Positions 42,578 through 54,572 are shown, numbered from the stretch's first letter. The stretch is DNA of 64,000 nt from Microbacterium trichothecenolyticum (GCF_000956465.1 NZ_JYJA01000040.1:124001-188000), one strand, 5' to 3'. Program-made: numbers and translations. Notes: a model not told the origin generated them from the letters alone.

Positions 42578-42909
42578 GCGGCCCTCCGTGCGAGGCACTT
42601 CACGACGTCGCTGCGCAGATCATCGAAGGATGCGGATGCCGCACTGGGCAGTGCGCGGATCACGACCTCGCTGCCGGGCGCGACCGAGTCGATGGACTCG
42701 AAGCACAGCGCCTTCAGCCGGCGACGGACGGTGTTGCGCACGACCGCGCCGCCCACCTGCTTGCTCACGATGAAGCCGAACCGCGCCGGACCATCGGTCA
42801 CGGCGCGGTTCACGTAGGTGATGGTGTGCGCTCCGGCACACCGACGGCCCCGACGGACAACGGCCTTGTACTCCGATCCGCGGGTGAGTCGGTGCGGCCT
42901 CGCGAGCAC
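42574..42909 (-). CDS. rnpA: Ribonuclease P protein component
   Basis: 111 residues from GTG 42909. RGRRCAG and the RNR motif (VVRNTVRRRLK, ~residues 56-66) are diagnostic. It binds RNase P RNA for 5' maturation of tRNAs. It starts 8 bp after the rpmH stop; together they form the conserved ribosomal protein/RNase P pair. Confidence 0.95.
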   Translation of the reverse strand: MLARPHRLTRGSEYKAVVRRGRRCAGAHTITYVNRAVTDGPARFGFIVSKQVGGAVVRNTVRRRLKALCFESIDSVAPGSEVVIRALPSAASASFDDLRSDVVKCLARRAA

Positions 42910-42917
42910 CGCTCGGC

Positions 42918-43055
42918 TCAGGCCGAGAGCTCGGTGCGCCCCTTGGCGCGGCGAGCCGACAGGATCGAACGGCCGGCGCGCGTGCGCATGCGGGCGCGGA
43001 AGCCGTGCTTCTTGGCGCGGCGGCGGTTGTTGGGCTGGAAGGTGCGCTTGCTCAT
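42918..43055 (-). CDS. rpmH: Ribosomal protein L34
   Basis: 45 residues from ATG 43055: MSKRTFQPNNRRRAKKHGFR followed by MRTRAGRSILSARRAKGR, the standard bL34 sequence. It is the first gene of the six-gene operon running away from the origin. Confidence 0.97.
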   Translation of the reverse strand: MSKRTFQPNNRRRAKKHGFRARMRTRAGRSILSARRAKGRTELSA

Positions 43056-43148
43056 GGGGACTACTTCCGATCAGGTGTCACCGGGACGCTCGAGACCGGG
43101 GACGTGTGTACAGGGGCGACTGCCGCGAGGGCATAAGTCAACCGATTA

Positions 43149-43177
43149 AGGCTACGTCGACTTGCCCGAGAACTCAA
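43149..43177 (-). promoter_or_regulatory. Promoter of the rpmH operon
   Basis: On the minus strand TTGAGT (43172-43177), 17 bp, TAGCCT (43149-43154): a good housekeeping promoter about 95 bp before the rpmH start. Confidence 0.65.
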
Positions 43178-43298
43178 ACCGAGCGCAGAACGTGTCATTA
43201 TGCACCGGCGAGGCGATCCACCCTGGCACCGACACGCAGGCCGGTTCTACAGTGGAGTTTGCTCACGCGACGCCTCCTGACTAGCGTGGCTCCGGCAG

Positions 43299-43307
43299 TT
43301 ATCCACA
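43299..43307 (+). promoter_or_regulatory. DnaA box upstream of dnaA
   Basis: Perfect TTATCCACA, 57 bp before the dnaA start in the 309-bp rpmH-dnaA gap, as expected for DnaA autoregulation. A TACAGT -10-like element lies just upstream at 43248-43253. Nothing else gene-like is seen in this gap. Confidence 0.85.
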
Positions 43308-43364
43308 GGCCTGGACCGACTTTTCCGCGGCCTCCGGTGGAATCATCGACAACCCGGGGGGGCC

Positions 43365-44816
43365 ATGACACCGCACGAAGTTCCAGATGTACCGGTCTGG
43401 ACGGCCGTTCTGGACGAACTCGTGCGAGACGATCGCATCACCCCGCAGCTGCACGGCTTCATCAGCCTGGCAGTTCCGCAGGGGGTGATGGGCGGGACGC
43501 TCTATCTCGACGTCCCCAACGATCTGACCGCGGCTCAGTTCACCAAGCGCATGCGCGCGCCGATCCTCGAGGCTCTCACGCGCGTCGGCCAGGACGTCCA
43601 GGACCCCGCGTCGAATTTCCGTGTCGTCGTGAACCCGGATCTCGCGGATGCGCACCTCACGGCACCCATCCCGGTCCAGTCCGCGGCGCCGCCGATCGCG
43701 CCGCCCGTCGGCCTGCAGTCCGGGCCCCCCGTCGGACGCCCGCCGCTCGACGAGCCGGGGGACGCAGCATCCGTTTCGCGCAGCGATACGCGACTGAACC
43801 CGAAGTACACGTTCGACAACTTCGTCATCGGGCAGTCCAACCGCTTCGCCCATGCGGCGGCGGTCGCGGTGGCCGAGGCGCCGGCGAAGGCGTACAACCC
43901 GCTCTTCATCTACGGCGACTCGGGTCTGGGCAAGACCCACCTGCTCCATGCCATCGGCGACTATGCGCTGAGTCTCTACGCCGGCATTCGCGTGCGCTAC
44001 GTGTCGAGCGAGGAATTCACCAACGACTTCATCAACTCGATCGCCAACAACCGGGGCTCGGCGTTCCAGGCGCGGTACCGCGATGTCGACATCCTCCTGA
44101 TCGACGACATCCAGTTCCTGCAGGGACGCGCCGAGACGCAGGAAGCCTTCTTCCACACGTTCAATCAGCTGCACGATCACGACAAGCAGGTCGTGATCAC
44201 GAGCGACGTGCCCCCGAAGCACCTCACCGGCTTCGAGGACCGCATGCGCAGCCGGTTCGAATGGGGCCTCATCACCGACGTGCAGGCGCCCGACCTGGAG
44301 ACGCGTATCGCGATCCTCCGCAAGAAGGCGCAGTCCGAGAGACTCCACATCCCCGACGAGGTCATGGAGTACATCGCGACCGTCGTGTCGAGCAACATCC
44401 GCGAGCTCGAGGGCGCACTCATCCGCGTCTCGGCGTTCGCGAGTCTCAACCGCTCGACCCTGGACATGTCGCTCGCCCAGACGGTGCTGCGCGACATCGT
44501 CGACCAGGACGACGCCAACGTCATCTCTCCGACCGACATCATCACGGCGACCGCGGCCTACTTCAAGCTCACCGTGGACGACCTCTACGGCTCGAGCCGG
44601 TCGCAGTCGGTCGCCACGGCGCGTCAGATCGCGATGTATCTGTGTCGCGAGCGCACGAGCCTGTCGCTGCCCAAGATCGGGCAGCTGTTCGGCAACCGCG
44701 ACCACACGACCGTGATGTACGCGTACAAGAAGATCAGCGAGCTCATGAAGGAGCGTCGCTCCATCTACAACCAGGTGACCGAGATCACCGCCCAGCTCGG
44801 CCGCAACGGTCGCTGA
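43365..44816 (+). CDS. dnaA: Chromosomal replication initiator protein DnaA
   Basis: 483 residues from ATG 43365. Domain I covers ~1-90, a Pro-rich linker domain II ~95-140, and the AAA+ domain starts at NPKYTFDNFVIG. Walker A GDSGLGKTH is at 184-192, Walker B LLIDDIQFL follows, and the domain IV DNA-binding signature reads NRDHTTVMYAYKKI. It melts oriC after binding DnaA boxes. A strong terminator follows the gene before oriC. Confidence 0.97.
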   Translation: MTPHEVPDVPVWTAVLDELVRDDRITPQLHGFISLAVPQGVMGGTLYLDVPNDLTAAQFTKRMRAPILEALTRVGQDVQDPASNFRVVVNPDLADAHLTAPIPVQSAAPPIAPPVGLQSGPPVGRPPLDEPGDAASVSRSDTRLNPKYTFDNFVIGQSNRFAHAAAVAVAEAPAKAYNPLFIYGDSGLGKTHLLHAIGDYALSLYAGIRVRYVSSEEFTNDFINSIANNRGSAFQARYRDVDILLIDDIQFLQGRAETQEAFFHTFNQLHDHDKQVVITSDVPPKHLTGFEDRMRSRFEWGLITDVQAPDLETRIAILRKKAQSERLHIPDEVMEYIATVVSSNIRELEGALIRVSAFASLNRSTLDMSLAQTVLRDIVDQDDANVISPTDIITATAAYFKLTVDDLYGSSRSQSVATARQIAMYLCRERTSLSLPKIGQLFGNRDHTTVMYAYKKISELMKERRSIYNQVTEITAQLGRNGR

Positions 44817-44831
44817 ACCGTCCTCTACACC

Positions 44832-44873
44832 CGGCGAGGGGCCAGTGCGTCACGGCGCGCTGGCCCCTCGCCG
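44832..44873 (+). terminator. Terminator of dnaA
   Basis: Perfect 14-bp stem CGGCGAGGGGCCAG (44832-44845) and its complement (44860-44873) with a 14-nt loop; no U-run. It would shield the origin from dnaA transcription. Confidence 0.8.
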
Positions 44874-44937
44874 CATATGCCTCAAGAAGTTCTTGACACG
44901 CGTGGGCAGCAGGGGCCAAGATTCCGGTTCTTCACAG

Positions 44938-45172
44938 TGTGGAAAACCTGTGGATAACTCTCCCAAGCTGCGGAAACTGCTGTGAACGAGCGGGGGAGAC
45001 CTGTGGATGGATTGCGGAATCCACAGGTTCTGTCATTCGTCTTTCCGATCGCTCTCCGGAGCATCTCCACAACTCACAAGAGTGTGGTTTCCGTCTCTCG
45101 ACTGGCAACGCGACAGTTGTCCACAGTTTCCACAGCCGTTAACACCATGACAAGAAATCTTTGTGATGAAAC
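44938..45172. other. Chromosomal replication origin oriC
   Basis: The 480-bp dnaA-dnaN gap has two perfect DnaA boxes, TGTGGATAA (44949-44957, reverse) and TTGTCCACA (45117-45125, forward). Weaker boxes lie at 44938-44946, 45002-45010, 45017-45025, 45063-45071 and 45126-45134. They form two clusters with mixed orientation. The least GC-rich part, 45137-45172 (GTTAACACCATGACAAGAAA onward), follows the right cluster and is the likely unwinding element. The rest of the gap, up to 45296, should hold the dnaN promoter (TAGCAT, 45243-45248). Confidence 0.9.
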
Positions 45173-45296
45173 CCGTCCGATCACCTTTGCGGTGGACGAG
45201 CCCCGAGACGAGAAGCGGACTGGCAATCTCCGAGGCTGGCACTAGCATGAGAACCCCGAGCCCGCAGTCGAAGGGCCCGCTGCAGAGGGAGCGTTC

Positions 45297-46451
45297 GTGA
45301 AGTTCCACGTCAATCGCGATGTGTTCAGCGAAGCCGTATCGTTCGTCGTCAAACTCCTGCCGCAGCGCAACCCACAGCCGATCCTCGCGGGCGTGCTGAT
45401 CGAGGCATCCGCCGAAGGCCTCTCGCTCGCCGCGTTCGATTACGAAGCGTCCGCGCGCACCACTATCGAGGCCACCGTCGACGAACCGGGCACGATCCTC
45501 GTCCACGGCCGGCTGCTCTCCGACATCGCCAGCCGTCTGCCGAACGCGCCGATCCAGATCGAGGTCGACGAAGACGGCGGGATCCTGCTCACCTGCGGCT
45601 CCGCGCGCTTCACCCTCGCCTCGATGCCGGTGCAGGAGTACCCCGCGATCCCCGAGGTGACAGGCGACTCCGGCCTCGTCCCCTCCGAGGATTTCGCCAC
45701 GGCGATCGCACAGGTCGCATTCGCCGCCTCGCGCGACGACGTCACCCCGGTGCTCACCGGCGTGCAGCTCGAGGTCTCGGGCACGACCCTCAGCCTCGTC
45801 GCCACCGACCGCTATCGCGTCGCGCTCCGCGAGATCCCCTGGGACGGCGGCAGCACAGCGAGCGATGAGTCGACCACCGCACTCGTCCCCGCACGCACCC
45901 TGACAGAGGTCGGCAAGACGTTCGCGCACGGCGCCGACATCTCGATCGCATTCTCCGGCTCGGGGGACCGCGAGATCATCGCCTTCACCGCCGGGAACAA
46001 GACCGTCACGTCGTTGCTCATCAAGGGAAACTTCCCGCCGGTTCGGCGCCTGTTCCCCGAGCAGACCGAGCACCACGCGGTCGTCAACACGGCCGAGCTC
46101 GCCGAGGCCGTGCGCCGTGTGTCGCTCGTCCTCGACCGTTCGGCCCCGCTGCGTTTCACCTTCACGGCCGACAGCGTGTCGATGGATGCCTCGGGCACCG
46201 AGCAGGCTCGCGCCACCGAGTCCGTCGACGCGACGCTGCTCGGCGGCGACGAAGTCACCCTGGGTCTCAACCCCCAGTACCTGCTCGAGTCGCTCGGCGC
46301 CGTGAAGAGCGAGTTCGTGCGCATCACGTTCACCTCGAGCGACAACGCGAACAAGCTGAGCCCCGTGCTCATCACGCCGCAGACCTCGGTCGACCGCGCC
46401 GGCTCGGACTCGTTCCGCTACCTGCTGCAGCCGAACCTGCTCCTGCGCTGA
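45297..46451 (+). CDS. dnaN: DNA polymerase III sliding clamp (beta subunit)
   Basis: 384 residues from GTG 45297 with GAGGGAG upstream. Three clamp repeats are visible: MKFHVNRDVFSEAVSFVVKLL, the middle TDRYRVALREI signature of beta clamps, and the end segment SVLITPQTS-like with the LLQPNLLLR terminus. It forms the ring that tethers DNA polymerase. It is the first gene on the right arm from oriC. Confidence 0.96.
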   Translation: MKFHVNRDVFSEAVSFVVKLLPQRNPQPILAGVLIEASAEGLSLAAFDYEASARTTIEATVDEPGTILVHGRLLSDIASRLPNAPIQIEVDEDGGILLTCGSARFTLASMPVQEYPAIPEVTGDSGLVPSEDFATAIAQVAFAASRDDVTPVLTGVQLEVSGTTLSLVATDRYRVALREIPWDGGSTASDESTTALVPARTLTEVGKTFAHGADISIAFSGSGDREIIAFTAGNKTVTSLLIKGNFPPVRRLFPEQTEHHAVVNTAELAEAVRRVSLVLDRSAPLRFTFTADSVSMDASGTEQARATESVDATLLGGDEVTLGLNPQYLLESLGAVKSEFVRITFTSSDNANKLSPVLITPQTSVDRAGSDSFRYLLQPNLLLR

Positions 46452-46476
46452 TCGGTCCGTCGTCGGAGCCCGTCAC

Positions 46477-46482
46477 TAGGCT
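46477..46482 (+). promoter_or_regulatory. -10 element for recF, leaderless arrangement
   Basis: TAGGCT lies exactly six bases before the recF GTG, so transcription would start at or next to the start codon. There is no ribosome site. Confidence 0.45.
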
Positions 46483-46488
46483 TGTCCG

Positions 46489-47697
46489 GTGATCGTGGAG
46501 CATCTGAGTCTCGTCGACTTCCGCAACTACGCGGCCGCCGACGTCGAGCTCGGGCCCGGTCCGAACGTCTTCGTCGGCCGCAACGGTCAGGGCAAGACGA
46601 ATCTCGCCGAGGCCATCGGCTTCTTCGCGACCCTCGGCTCGCACCGGGTCTCGAACGACGCGCCGATGGTGCGTGACGGGGCAGATGCCGCGATCATCCG
46701 TGCGCGATTGGCCCACGGTGAGCGTCGCGTCCAGCTCGAAGCGCAGGTGAACCGGCAGGGTTCGAACAAAGCGCGGGTCAACGGGGCACCGGTGAAACCG
46801 GCAGAGCTCCCCCGCTACGCGCAGGTGGTCCTCTTCGCTCCCGAAGATCTGCAGATCGTGCGCGGGGACCCGTCCGCGCGCCGGCGCTTCGCCGATCAGC
46901 TCCTGGTGCAGCGCACTCCCCGCATGGCCGGGGTCATCGCGGACTACGACCGCGTGCTCAAGCAGCGCACCGCACTGCTCAAGTCGGCGAAGGCGCGCGG
47001 CGTCCGCGGCGACGCGCTCTCGACGCTCGACGTGTGGGACGAGAAGCTCGTCTCGCTCGGCACCCAGCTGATCGCCGCACGCCTCGCCCTCGCGACCGAC
47101 CTCGCGACCCCGCTCGCGGCCGCCTATACGGCCATCGCGGGGGCCGATCACAACCCCGAGATCGAGTGGGCACTCTCGGTCGCGGGCGCCGACACCGGCG
47201 AAGACGGCGATTCGGGGGCCGGTTCGACGCCGGGCCACGCGGCTGAGACCGCGAGGACGGATGCCCCGACCACCCGTATCGCGGAGCTCTTCCGTCAGGC
47301 GCTGGCGGCGAAGCGCACGTCCGAGCTCGAGCGCGGGCTCACGCTGGTCGGACCGCACCGCGACGACCTCCTGCTGCGGATCCGCGGCCTTCCGGTCAAG
47401 GGGTACGCATCGCACGGCGAGTCGTGGTCGGTCGCGCTCTCGCTTCGGCTCGCGTCGGCGCAGCTGCTGCGGGCGGAGTCGCGCCTCGGCGACCCCGTGC
47501 TCATCCTCGACGACGTCTTCGCCGAACTCGACACCGACCGCCGCGCGCGCCTGGCGCACCTGGCGGCCGACTACGAGCAGGTCGTGGTCACCGCCGCGGT
47601 CGAGGGCGACGTGCCCGGGGAGCTCCGCGCGCGGATGGTGCGCGTCGAGGCCGGTCGCATCGTCGGTCCCGTCGAGCCGGAGGCGGCGGATGCCTGA
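46489..47697 (+). CDS. recF: DNA replication and repair protein RecF
   Basis: 402 residues from GTG 46489. Walker A GRNGQGKTN is at 30-38, with the RecF-type DFRNYAAADVELGPG opening, and Walker B/ABC D-loop LILDDVFAELD. A ~25-residue acidic/Thr-rich insert near residue 235 is specific to this group. It loads RecA at gaps with RecOR. It overlaps the DUF721 gene by 8 bp. Confidence 0.95.
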   Translation: MIVEHLSLVDFRNYAAADVELGPGPNVFVGRNGQGKTNLAEAIGFFATLGSHRVSNDAPMVRDGADAAIIRARLAHGERRVQLEAQVNRQGSNKARVNGAPVKPAELPRYAQVVLFAPEDLQIVRGDPSARRRFADQLLVQRTPRMAGVIADYDRVLKQRTALLKSAKARGVRGDALSTLDVWDEKLVSLGTQLIAARLALATDLATPLAAAYTAIAGADHNPEIEWALSVAGADTGEDGDSGAGSTPGHAAETARTDAPTTRIAELFRQALAAKRTSELERGLTLVGPHRDDLLLRIRGLPVKGYASHGESWSVALSLRLASAQLLRAESRLGDPVLILDDVFAELDTDRRARLAHLAADYEQVVVTAAVEGDVPGELRARMVRVEAGRIVGPVEPEAADA

Positions 47698-48211
47698 CCC
47701 CGGTGAGCAGCCGAAGCCCGCACCCCTTGATCGCACGGCTGTCCCGGAGACGATCGCGACATACCTGCGCCTGCGCGGACTCGAGCCCTCCGCCCGGTCG
47801 TATCGCAAGCGCCGCCGCCGCACCCAGGACGACGAGAACATCCCGTTCGCGCCGGGGCGCGACCCTCGCGGCGTCGGCGATGTGCTCGCAGACCTGACCC
47901 GTGAGGCCGGCTGGGACCCCCAGCTCGCGCGGGAGGACGTCGTCCGGGCGTGGGATCAAGTGGCAGGCGACGACACCGCGAAGCACACCCGGCCGGTCGC
48001 GTTCTCGGACGGGACGCTCACCATCCAGGCCGACTCGACGGCGTGGGCGAAGCAGCTCCAGCTGATGCGCGCGCAGATCCTCTCTGAGATCGTCCGCCGG
48101 TACCCGGAGGCCGGGGTGAGCGCGGTCCGCTTCATCGGGCCGGACGTCCCCTCCTGGAAATGGGGTCCCAGAACGATTCCAGGGCGCGGTCCGCGCGATA
48201 CCTACGGATAA
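47690..48211 (+). CDS. DUF721 (DciA-like) protein
   Basis: 173 residues from ATG 47690. The C-terminal half is the DUF721/DciA core (VVRAWDQVAGDDTAKHTRPV, LTIQADSTAWAKQLQ). The family includes the ancestral helicase operator DciA, which helps load DnaB helicase in bacteria lacking DnaC, as actinobacteria do. A basic stretch (SYRKRRRRTQ) precedes the core. Its place between recF and gyrB is conserved. Confidence 0.9.
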   Translation: MPDPGEQPKPAPLDRTAVPETIATYLRLRGLEPSARSYRKRRRRTQDDENIPFAPGRDPRGVGDVLADLTREAGWDPQLAREDVVRAWDQVAGDDTAKHTRPVAFSDGTLTIQADSTAWAKQLQLMRAQILSEIVRRYPEAGVSAVRFIGPDVPSWKWGPRTIPGRGPRDTYG

Positions 48212-48287
48212 GCCACGTCGGGAGGCATCCAGGCGATTTTTCTCCCCTTACAGGGGCGTAGAGCGCTGTGATCGGGCCGTTACCCGA

Positions 48288-48293
48288 TAGACT
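48288..48293 (+). promoter_or_regulatory. -10 element of gyrB
   Basis: TAGACT, 39 bp before the gyrB start in the 121-bp gap; no good -35 was found. Confidence 0.4.
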
Positions 48294-48332
48294 GTCAGGG
48301 CCCGTGTCGAAGGATTTGGAGCCCTCGCGAAG

Positions 48333-50375
48333 ATGACGTCTGACAACCCCGATAACGTTTCCGAGGAACCCGAAACGCCCGCTCCGGCTCCCAACGGAAC
48401 TCCCAGCGATTACGGGGCAGACGCCATCCAGGTGCTCGAGGGCCTCGAGGCCGTCCGCAAGCGACCCGGCATGTACATCGGCTCGACCGGTGAGCGCGGT
48501 CTCCACCACCTCGTCTACGAGATCGTCGACAACTCCGTCGACGAGGCCCTCGCCGGCTATTGCGACACGATCAACGTGACGATCCTGCCCGACGGCGGCA
48601 TCCGCTGCGTCGACAACGGCCGCGGCATCCCCGTCGACATCCACCGCACCGAGGGCAAGTCGACCGTCGAGGTCGTTCTGACCGTGCTTCACGCCGGCGG
48701 AAAGTTCGGCGGCGGCGGGTATGCGGTGTCGGGCGGTCTCCACGGCGTCGGTTCGTCGGTCGTGAACGCGCTGTCGACGCGCCTCGAGGTGGAGGTGAAG
48801 CGTCAGGGGCACGTCTGGCGTCAGTCCTACCGCGACGGCGGGCAGCCGCAGGCGCCACTCGCGAAGGGCGAGCCGACCGAAGAGACCGGAACGATCATCC
48901 AGTTCTGGCCCGATGACACCATCTTCGAGTCGGTGAACTTCGACTACGACACGCTGCGCACGCGGTTCCAGCAGACGGCATTCCTCAACAAGGGGCTGCG
49001 CATCACGCTGTCCGACGAGCGTCCCTCGTCGACATATGTGACGGATGCCGAGGGCGGAGGCTCTGAGGAGCGTCAGCCGTTCGACGACTTCTACTACGAG
49101 CGCGGTCTCGTCGACTACGTCGAGTACCTCAACAAGGTGCGTCACGCCGACGTCGTGAACGACGAGATCATCGAGATCGAGTCGGAGGACACGGTCCGCC
49201 ACATCTCCCTCGAGCTCGCGATGCAGTGGACCTCGAGCTACACCGAGAACGTGTTCACGTTCGCCAACACGATCAACACGCACGAGGGCGGCACTCACGA
49301 GGAGGGCTTCCGTGCGGCGCTGACCACCCGCATCAACGCGTACGCGCGCGAAAAGAGTCTCCTCAAGGAGAAGGACGACAACCTCACCGGCGACGACATC
49401 CGCGAGGGTCTCACCGCCGTGATCTCGGTCAAGCTCTCCGAGCCGCAGTTCGAGGGCCAGACCAAGACGAAGCTCGGCAACACCGAGGCGAAGGCGTTCG
49501 TGCAGAAGGTCGTCGGCGACCAGCTCGCCGACTGGCTCGACCGCAACCCGGTGCAGTCCAAGCGCGTCATCACGAAGGCCATCGATGCCGCCACCGCGCG
49601 TATGGCGGCCCGCAAGGCGCGCGAGACCGCGCGCCGCAAGAGCGTGTTCGAGTCGGCGGCGATGCCCGACAAGCTCAAGGACTGCACCAGCAAGGACCCG
49701 TCGATCAGCGAGATCTTCCTCGTCGAGGGCGATTCGGCCGGCGGCTCCGCAGTGCAGGGCCGTGACCCGCACACCCAGGCGATCCTGGCGCTGCGCGGCA
49801 AGATCCTGAACGTCGAGCGCGCGCGTCTGGACAAGGCGCTCGGCAACCGTGAAGTGCAGGCGATGATCCAGGCCTTCGGCACGGGAATCGGCGAGGACTT
49901 CGACATCGACAAGGCCCGCTATCACAAGATCGTGCTGATGGCGGATGCCGACGTCGATGGCCAGCACATCACCACACTGCTGCTCACCATGCTGTTCCGC
50001 TACATGCGCGGGCTCATCGAGGCCGGCTTCGTGTACCTCGCTATGCCGCCGCTCTACCGCCTCAAGTGGACCAACTCCGCGCACGAGTACGTCTACTCCG
50101 ACAAGGAGCGCGACGCGCTGCTCGCCGACGGGCTTGCCAACGGCAAGCGGATCCCCAAGGAGGGCATCCAGCGCTACAAGGGTCTGGGCGAGATGAACGC
50201 CAAGGAGCTGTGGGAGACCACGATGGACCACTCCACCCGCACACTCCGCCAGGTGACCATCGACGACGCGGCCGCCGCGGACGAGATCTTCTCGGTGCTG
50301 ATGGGCGAGGACGTCGAGTCGCGCCGAACGTTCATCCAGCGCAACGCCAAGGACGTCCGCTTCCTCGACATCTGA
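48333..50375 (+). CDS. gyrB: DNA gyrase subunit B
   Basis: 680 residues from ATG 48333. GHKL ATPase domain with VDNSVDEALAGY, DNGRGIPVD and GLHGVGSSVVNALS. The TOPRIM domain has EGDSAGGSA and the metal-binding DADVDGQHI, and the C-terminus ends YKGLGEMNAKELWETTMD then FIQRNAKDVRFLDI. It powers negative supercoiling. No intein. Confidence 0.97.
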   Translation: MTSDNPDNVSEEPETPAPAPNGTPSDYGADAIQVLEGLEAVRKRPGMYIGSTGERGLHHLVYEIVDNSVDEALAGYCDTINVTILPDGGIRCVDNGRGIPVDIHRTEGKSTVEVVLTVLHAGGKFGGGGYAVSGGLHGVGSSVVNALSTRLEVEVKRQGHVWRQSYRDGGQPQAPLAKGEPTEETGTIIQFWPDDTIFESVNFDYDTLRTRFQQTAFLNKGLRITLSDERPSSTYVTDAEGGGSEERQPFDDFYYERGLVDYVEYLNKVRHADVVNDEIIEIESEDTVRHISLELAMQWTSSYTENVFTFANTINTHEGGTHEEGFRAALTTRINAYAREKSLLKEKDDNLTGDDIREGLTAVISVKLSEPQFEGQTKTKLGNTEAKAFVQKVVGDQLADWLDRNPVQSKRVITKAIDAATARMAARKARETARRKSVFESAAMPDKLKDCTSKDPSISEIFLVEGDSAGGSAVQGRDPHTQAILALRGKILNVERARLDKALGNREVQAMIQAFGTGIGEDFDIDKARYHKIVLMADADVDGQHITTLLLTMLFRYMRGLIEAGFVYLAMPPLYRLKWTNSAHEYVYSDKERDALLADGLANGKRIPKEGIQRYKGLGEMNAKELWETTMDHSTRTLRQVTIDDAAAADEIFSVLMGEDVESRRTFIQRNAKDVRFLDI

Positions 50376-50427
50376 CCCTGCGACGGGTACAGACACCGAG
50401 GTTCACAAAGAAGACGAGATAGAAGAC

Positions 50428-53069
<2,642 letters not shown>

Positions 53070-53073
<4 letters not shown>

Positions 53074-53474
53074 GCACGGTAGCCGACAAGCTCGCCAAGA
53101 AATCGAGTCACAAGACCAGCGCGAAGCAGGTTCGCCTGCGCCTGGTGTACGTGGACTTCTGGTCCGCGGTCAAGCTGTCCTTCCTCGCTGCGATCGCCAT
53201 CGCGGTGGTGACGGTCGTCGCCTTCGTGATGGTCTTCCTGGTGGTGCAGACCACCGGTCTGATCGCGAAGGCCGACGAGTTCTTCTCGAGCTTCTCCGAC
53301 GGCAGCATCCTGCTGTCGCAGTTCGTGAGCTTCCCGCAGGTGCTGGCCTTCTCGGCCGTCGTCGCCATCCTGAACCTCGTGGTCGTGACGGTGCTCGGCG
53401 CCGTGATCGCGGGCATCTACAACCTCGCGGTCAAGGTGACGGGCGGCCTGCTGGTCGGCTTCACCTCGAACTGA
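53070..53474 (+). CDS. DUF3566 membrane protein
   Basis: 134 residues from ATG 53070, translationally coupled to gyrA. A basic N-terminus is followed by two or three membrane spans (LSFLAAIAIAVVTVVAFVMVFL region and LNLVVVTVLGAVIAGIYNLA). Conserved directly after gyrA in actinobacteria; function unknown. Confidence 0.88.
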
Positions 53475-53485
53475 CGCACGACGCC

Positions 53486-53529
53486 CGAGCGCCGGCACCC
53501 GTGGATTCGATCCCGGATGCCGGCGCTCG
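53486..53529. terminator. Bidirectional terminator between gyrA operon and VIT gene
   Basis: 12-bp perfect stem CGAGCGCCGGCA / TGCCGGCGCTCG (53486-53497, 53518-53529), extendable by GACGC/GCGTC with one bulge, in the 66-bp convergent gap. Confidence 0.7.
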
Positions 53530-53540
53530 GCGTCTGCGGG

Positions 53541-54254
53541 TCAGACCACCGTGGTCCCGAGCAGCGTGCCGATGAGCCAGGTCGCGACGAGGGCGAGCGC
53601 GCCGCCGATGACGAGGCGGATCGCGGCGCGCCCCTTGGGAGCTCCGCCGAGGTGCGCGGAGACGGTGCCCGTGACGGCCAGAGCGATGAGCACCGCCACG
53701 AAGGTGACGGGCACACGCCACTCGGGCGGCGGGAGCAGGATGGCGAGGAACGGCAGCAGGGCACCGAGCGTGAACGAGACGGCTGACGAGATCGCCGCGT
53801 GCCACGGGTTCACCAGGTCGTTCTGGTCGATGTGCAGCTCGACCTCCAGGTGGGCCGACAGCGCGTCGTGCGCGGTCAGCTCGAGGGCGACCTGACGCGC
53901 CGTCGATTCTGACAGGCCACGGTCGCGGTAGAGCTGGGTGAGCTCGTCGAGCTCCTCCTCGGGCATATCGCGCAGCTCGCCGCGCTCCTTGGCGATCAGC
54001 GCCCGCTCCGAGTCGCGCTGACTGCTCACCGAGACGTACTCGCCCAGCGCCATCGAGATGGCTCCGCCGACGAGGCCGGCGATGCCGGCAGTGAACAGCG
54101 CGGCGGTGTCGGTCGTCGCGCCCGCGACACCGACGACCAGCGCCGCGACCGAGACGATGCCGTCGTTCGCGCCCAGAACACCGGCCCGGAGCCAGTTGAG
54201 GCGCTCCCCGAGCCGGACGCCGTGCGGCTCATCAGGATGGGAGATCTCTGTCAC
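53541..54254 (-). CDS. VIT1/CCC1-family iron/manganese transporter
   Basis: 237 residues from GTG 54254; a TTG at 54266 is an alternative. The first span region LRAGVLGANDGIVSVAALVVG and SMALGEYVSVSSQRDSE are family signatures. The cytoplasmic helical metal-binding insert (ALIAKERGELRDMPEEELDEL) carries many glutamates. Four to five membrane spans. Members export or store Fe2+/Mn2+ by proton exchange. Confidence 0.9.
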   Translation of the reverse strand: MTEISHPDEPHGVRLGERLNWLRAGVLGANDGIVSVAALVVGVAGATTDTAALFTAGIAGLVGGAISMALGEYVSVSSQRDSERALIAKERGELRDMPEEELDELTQLYRDRGLSESTARQVALELTAHDALSAHLEVELHIDQNDLVNPWHAAISSAVSFTLGALLPFLAILLPPPEWRVPVTFVAVLIALAVTGTVSAHLGGAPKGRAAIRLVIGGALALVATWLIGTLLGTTVV

Positions 54255-54341
54255 GGTCCCAGTCAACCAGCCCGATTCGTGAAATCCGGAATCGTCGGGT
54301 AAAGTCTTGGAGGTTGCGGAGCGCAGTTTCCGCAGTCAAAC

Positions 54342-54415
54342 GGGGCTATAGCTCAGGCGGTTAGAGCGCTTCACTGATAATGAAGAGGTCCCAGGTTCAA
54401 GTCCTGGTAGCCCCA
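54342..54415 (+). tRNA. tRNA-Ile (GAU)
   Basis: 74-nt cloverleaf: acceptor GGGGCTA/TAGCCCC, anticodon stem CTTCA/TGAAG around loop CTGATAA (anticodon GAT at 54376-54378), T arm CCAGG TTCAAGT CCTGG. No encoded CCA. Confidence 0.97.
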
Positions 54416-54426
54416 CCGTAAGCCCC

Positions 54427-54499
54427 GGGGCCTTAGCTCAGTTGGTAGAGCGCCTGCTTTGCAAGCAGGATGTCAGGAGTTCGAATCTCCTAGGCTCCA
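54427..54499 (+). tRNA. tRNA-Ala (UGC)
   Basis: 73-nt cloverleaf: acceptor GGGGCCT/AGGCTCC with one G-U pair, anticodon stem CCTGC/GCAGG around TTTGCAA (anticodon TGC), T loop TTCGAAT. No encoded CCA. It follows tRNA-Ile by 11 bp and shares its transcript. Confidence 0.97.
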
Positions 54500-54506
54500 C
54501 AGACAC

Positions 54507-54534
54507 GAAGCCGGTTCCGAGAGGGACCGGCTTC
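54507..54534 (+). terminator. Terminator after the tRNA pair
   Basis: GAAGCCGGT (54507-54515) pairs with ACCGGCTTC (54526-54534), 8 bp after tRNA-Ala. Confidence 0.75.
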
Positions 54535-54572
54535 TGCGTTCTCCCCTGAGCCCCGCGCAGTTAGGGTGAAGC

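Noticed and set aside
48241..48256. CCCC-TTACA-GGGG as a terminator before gyrB
   Set aside because: The stem is only 4 bp and there is no U-run; chance complementarity is likely.
54342..54499. tRNA genes as an integration site for a mobile element
   Set aside because: No integrase gene and no direct repeat of a tRNA 3' end was seen; gyrA followed by tRNA-Ile and tRNA-Ala is a conserved order.
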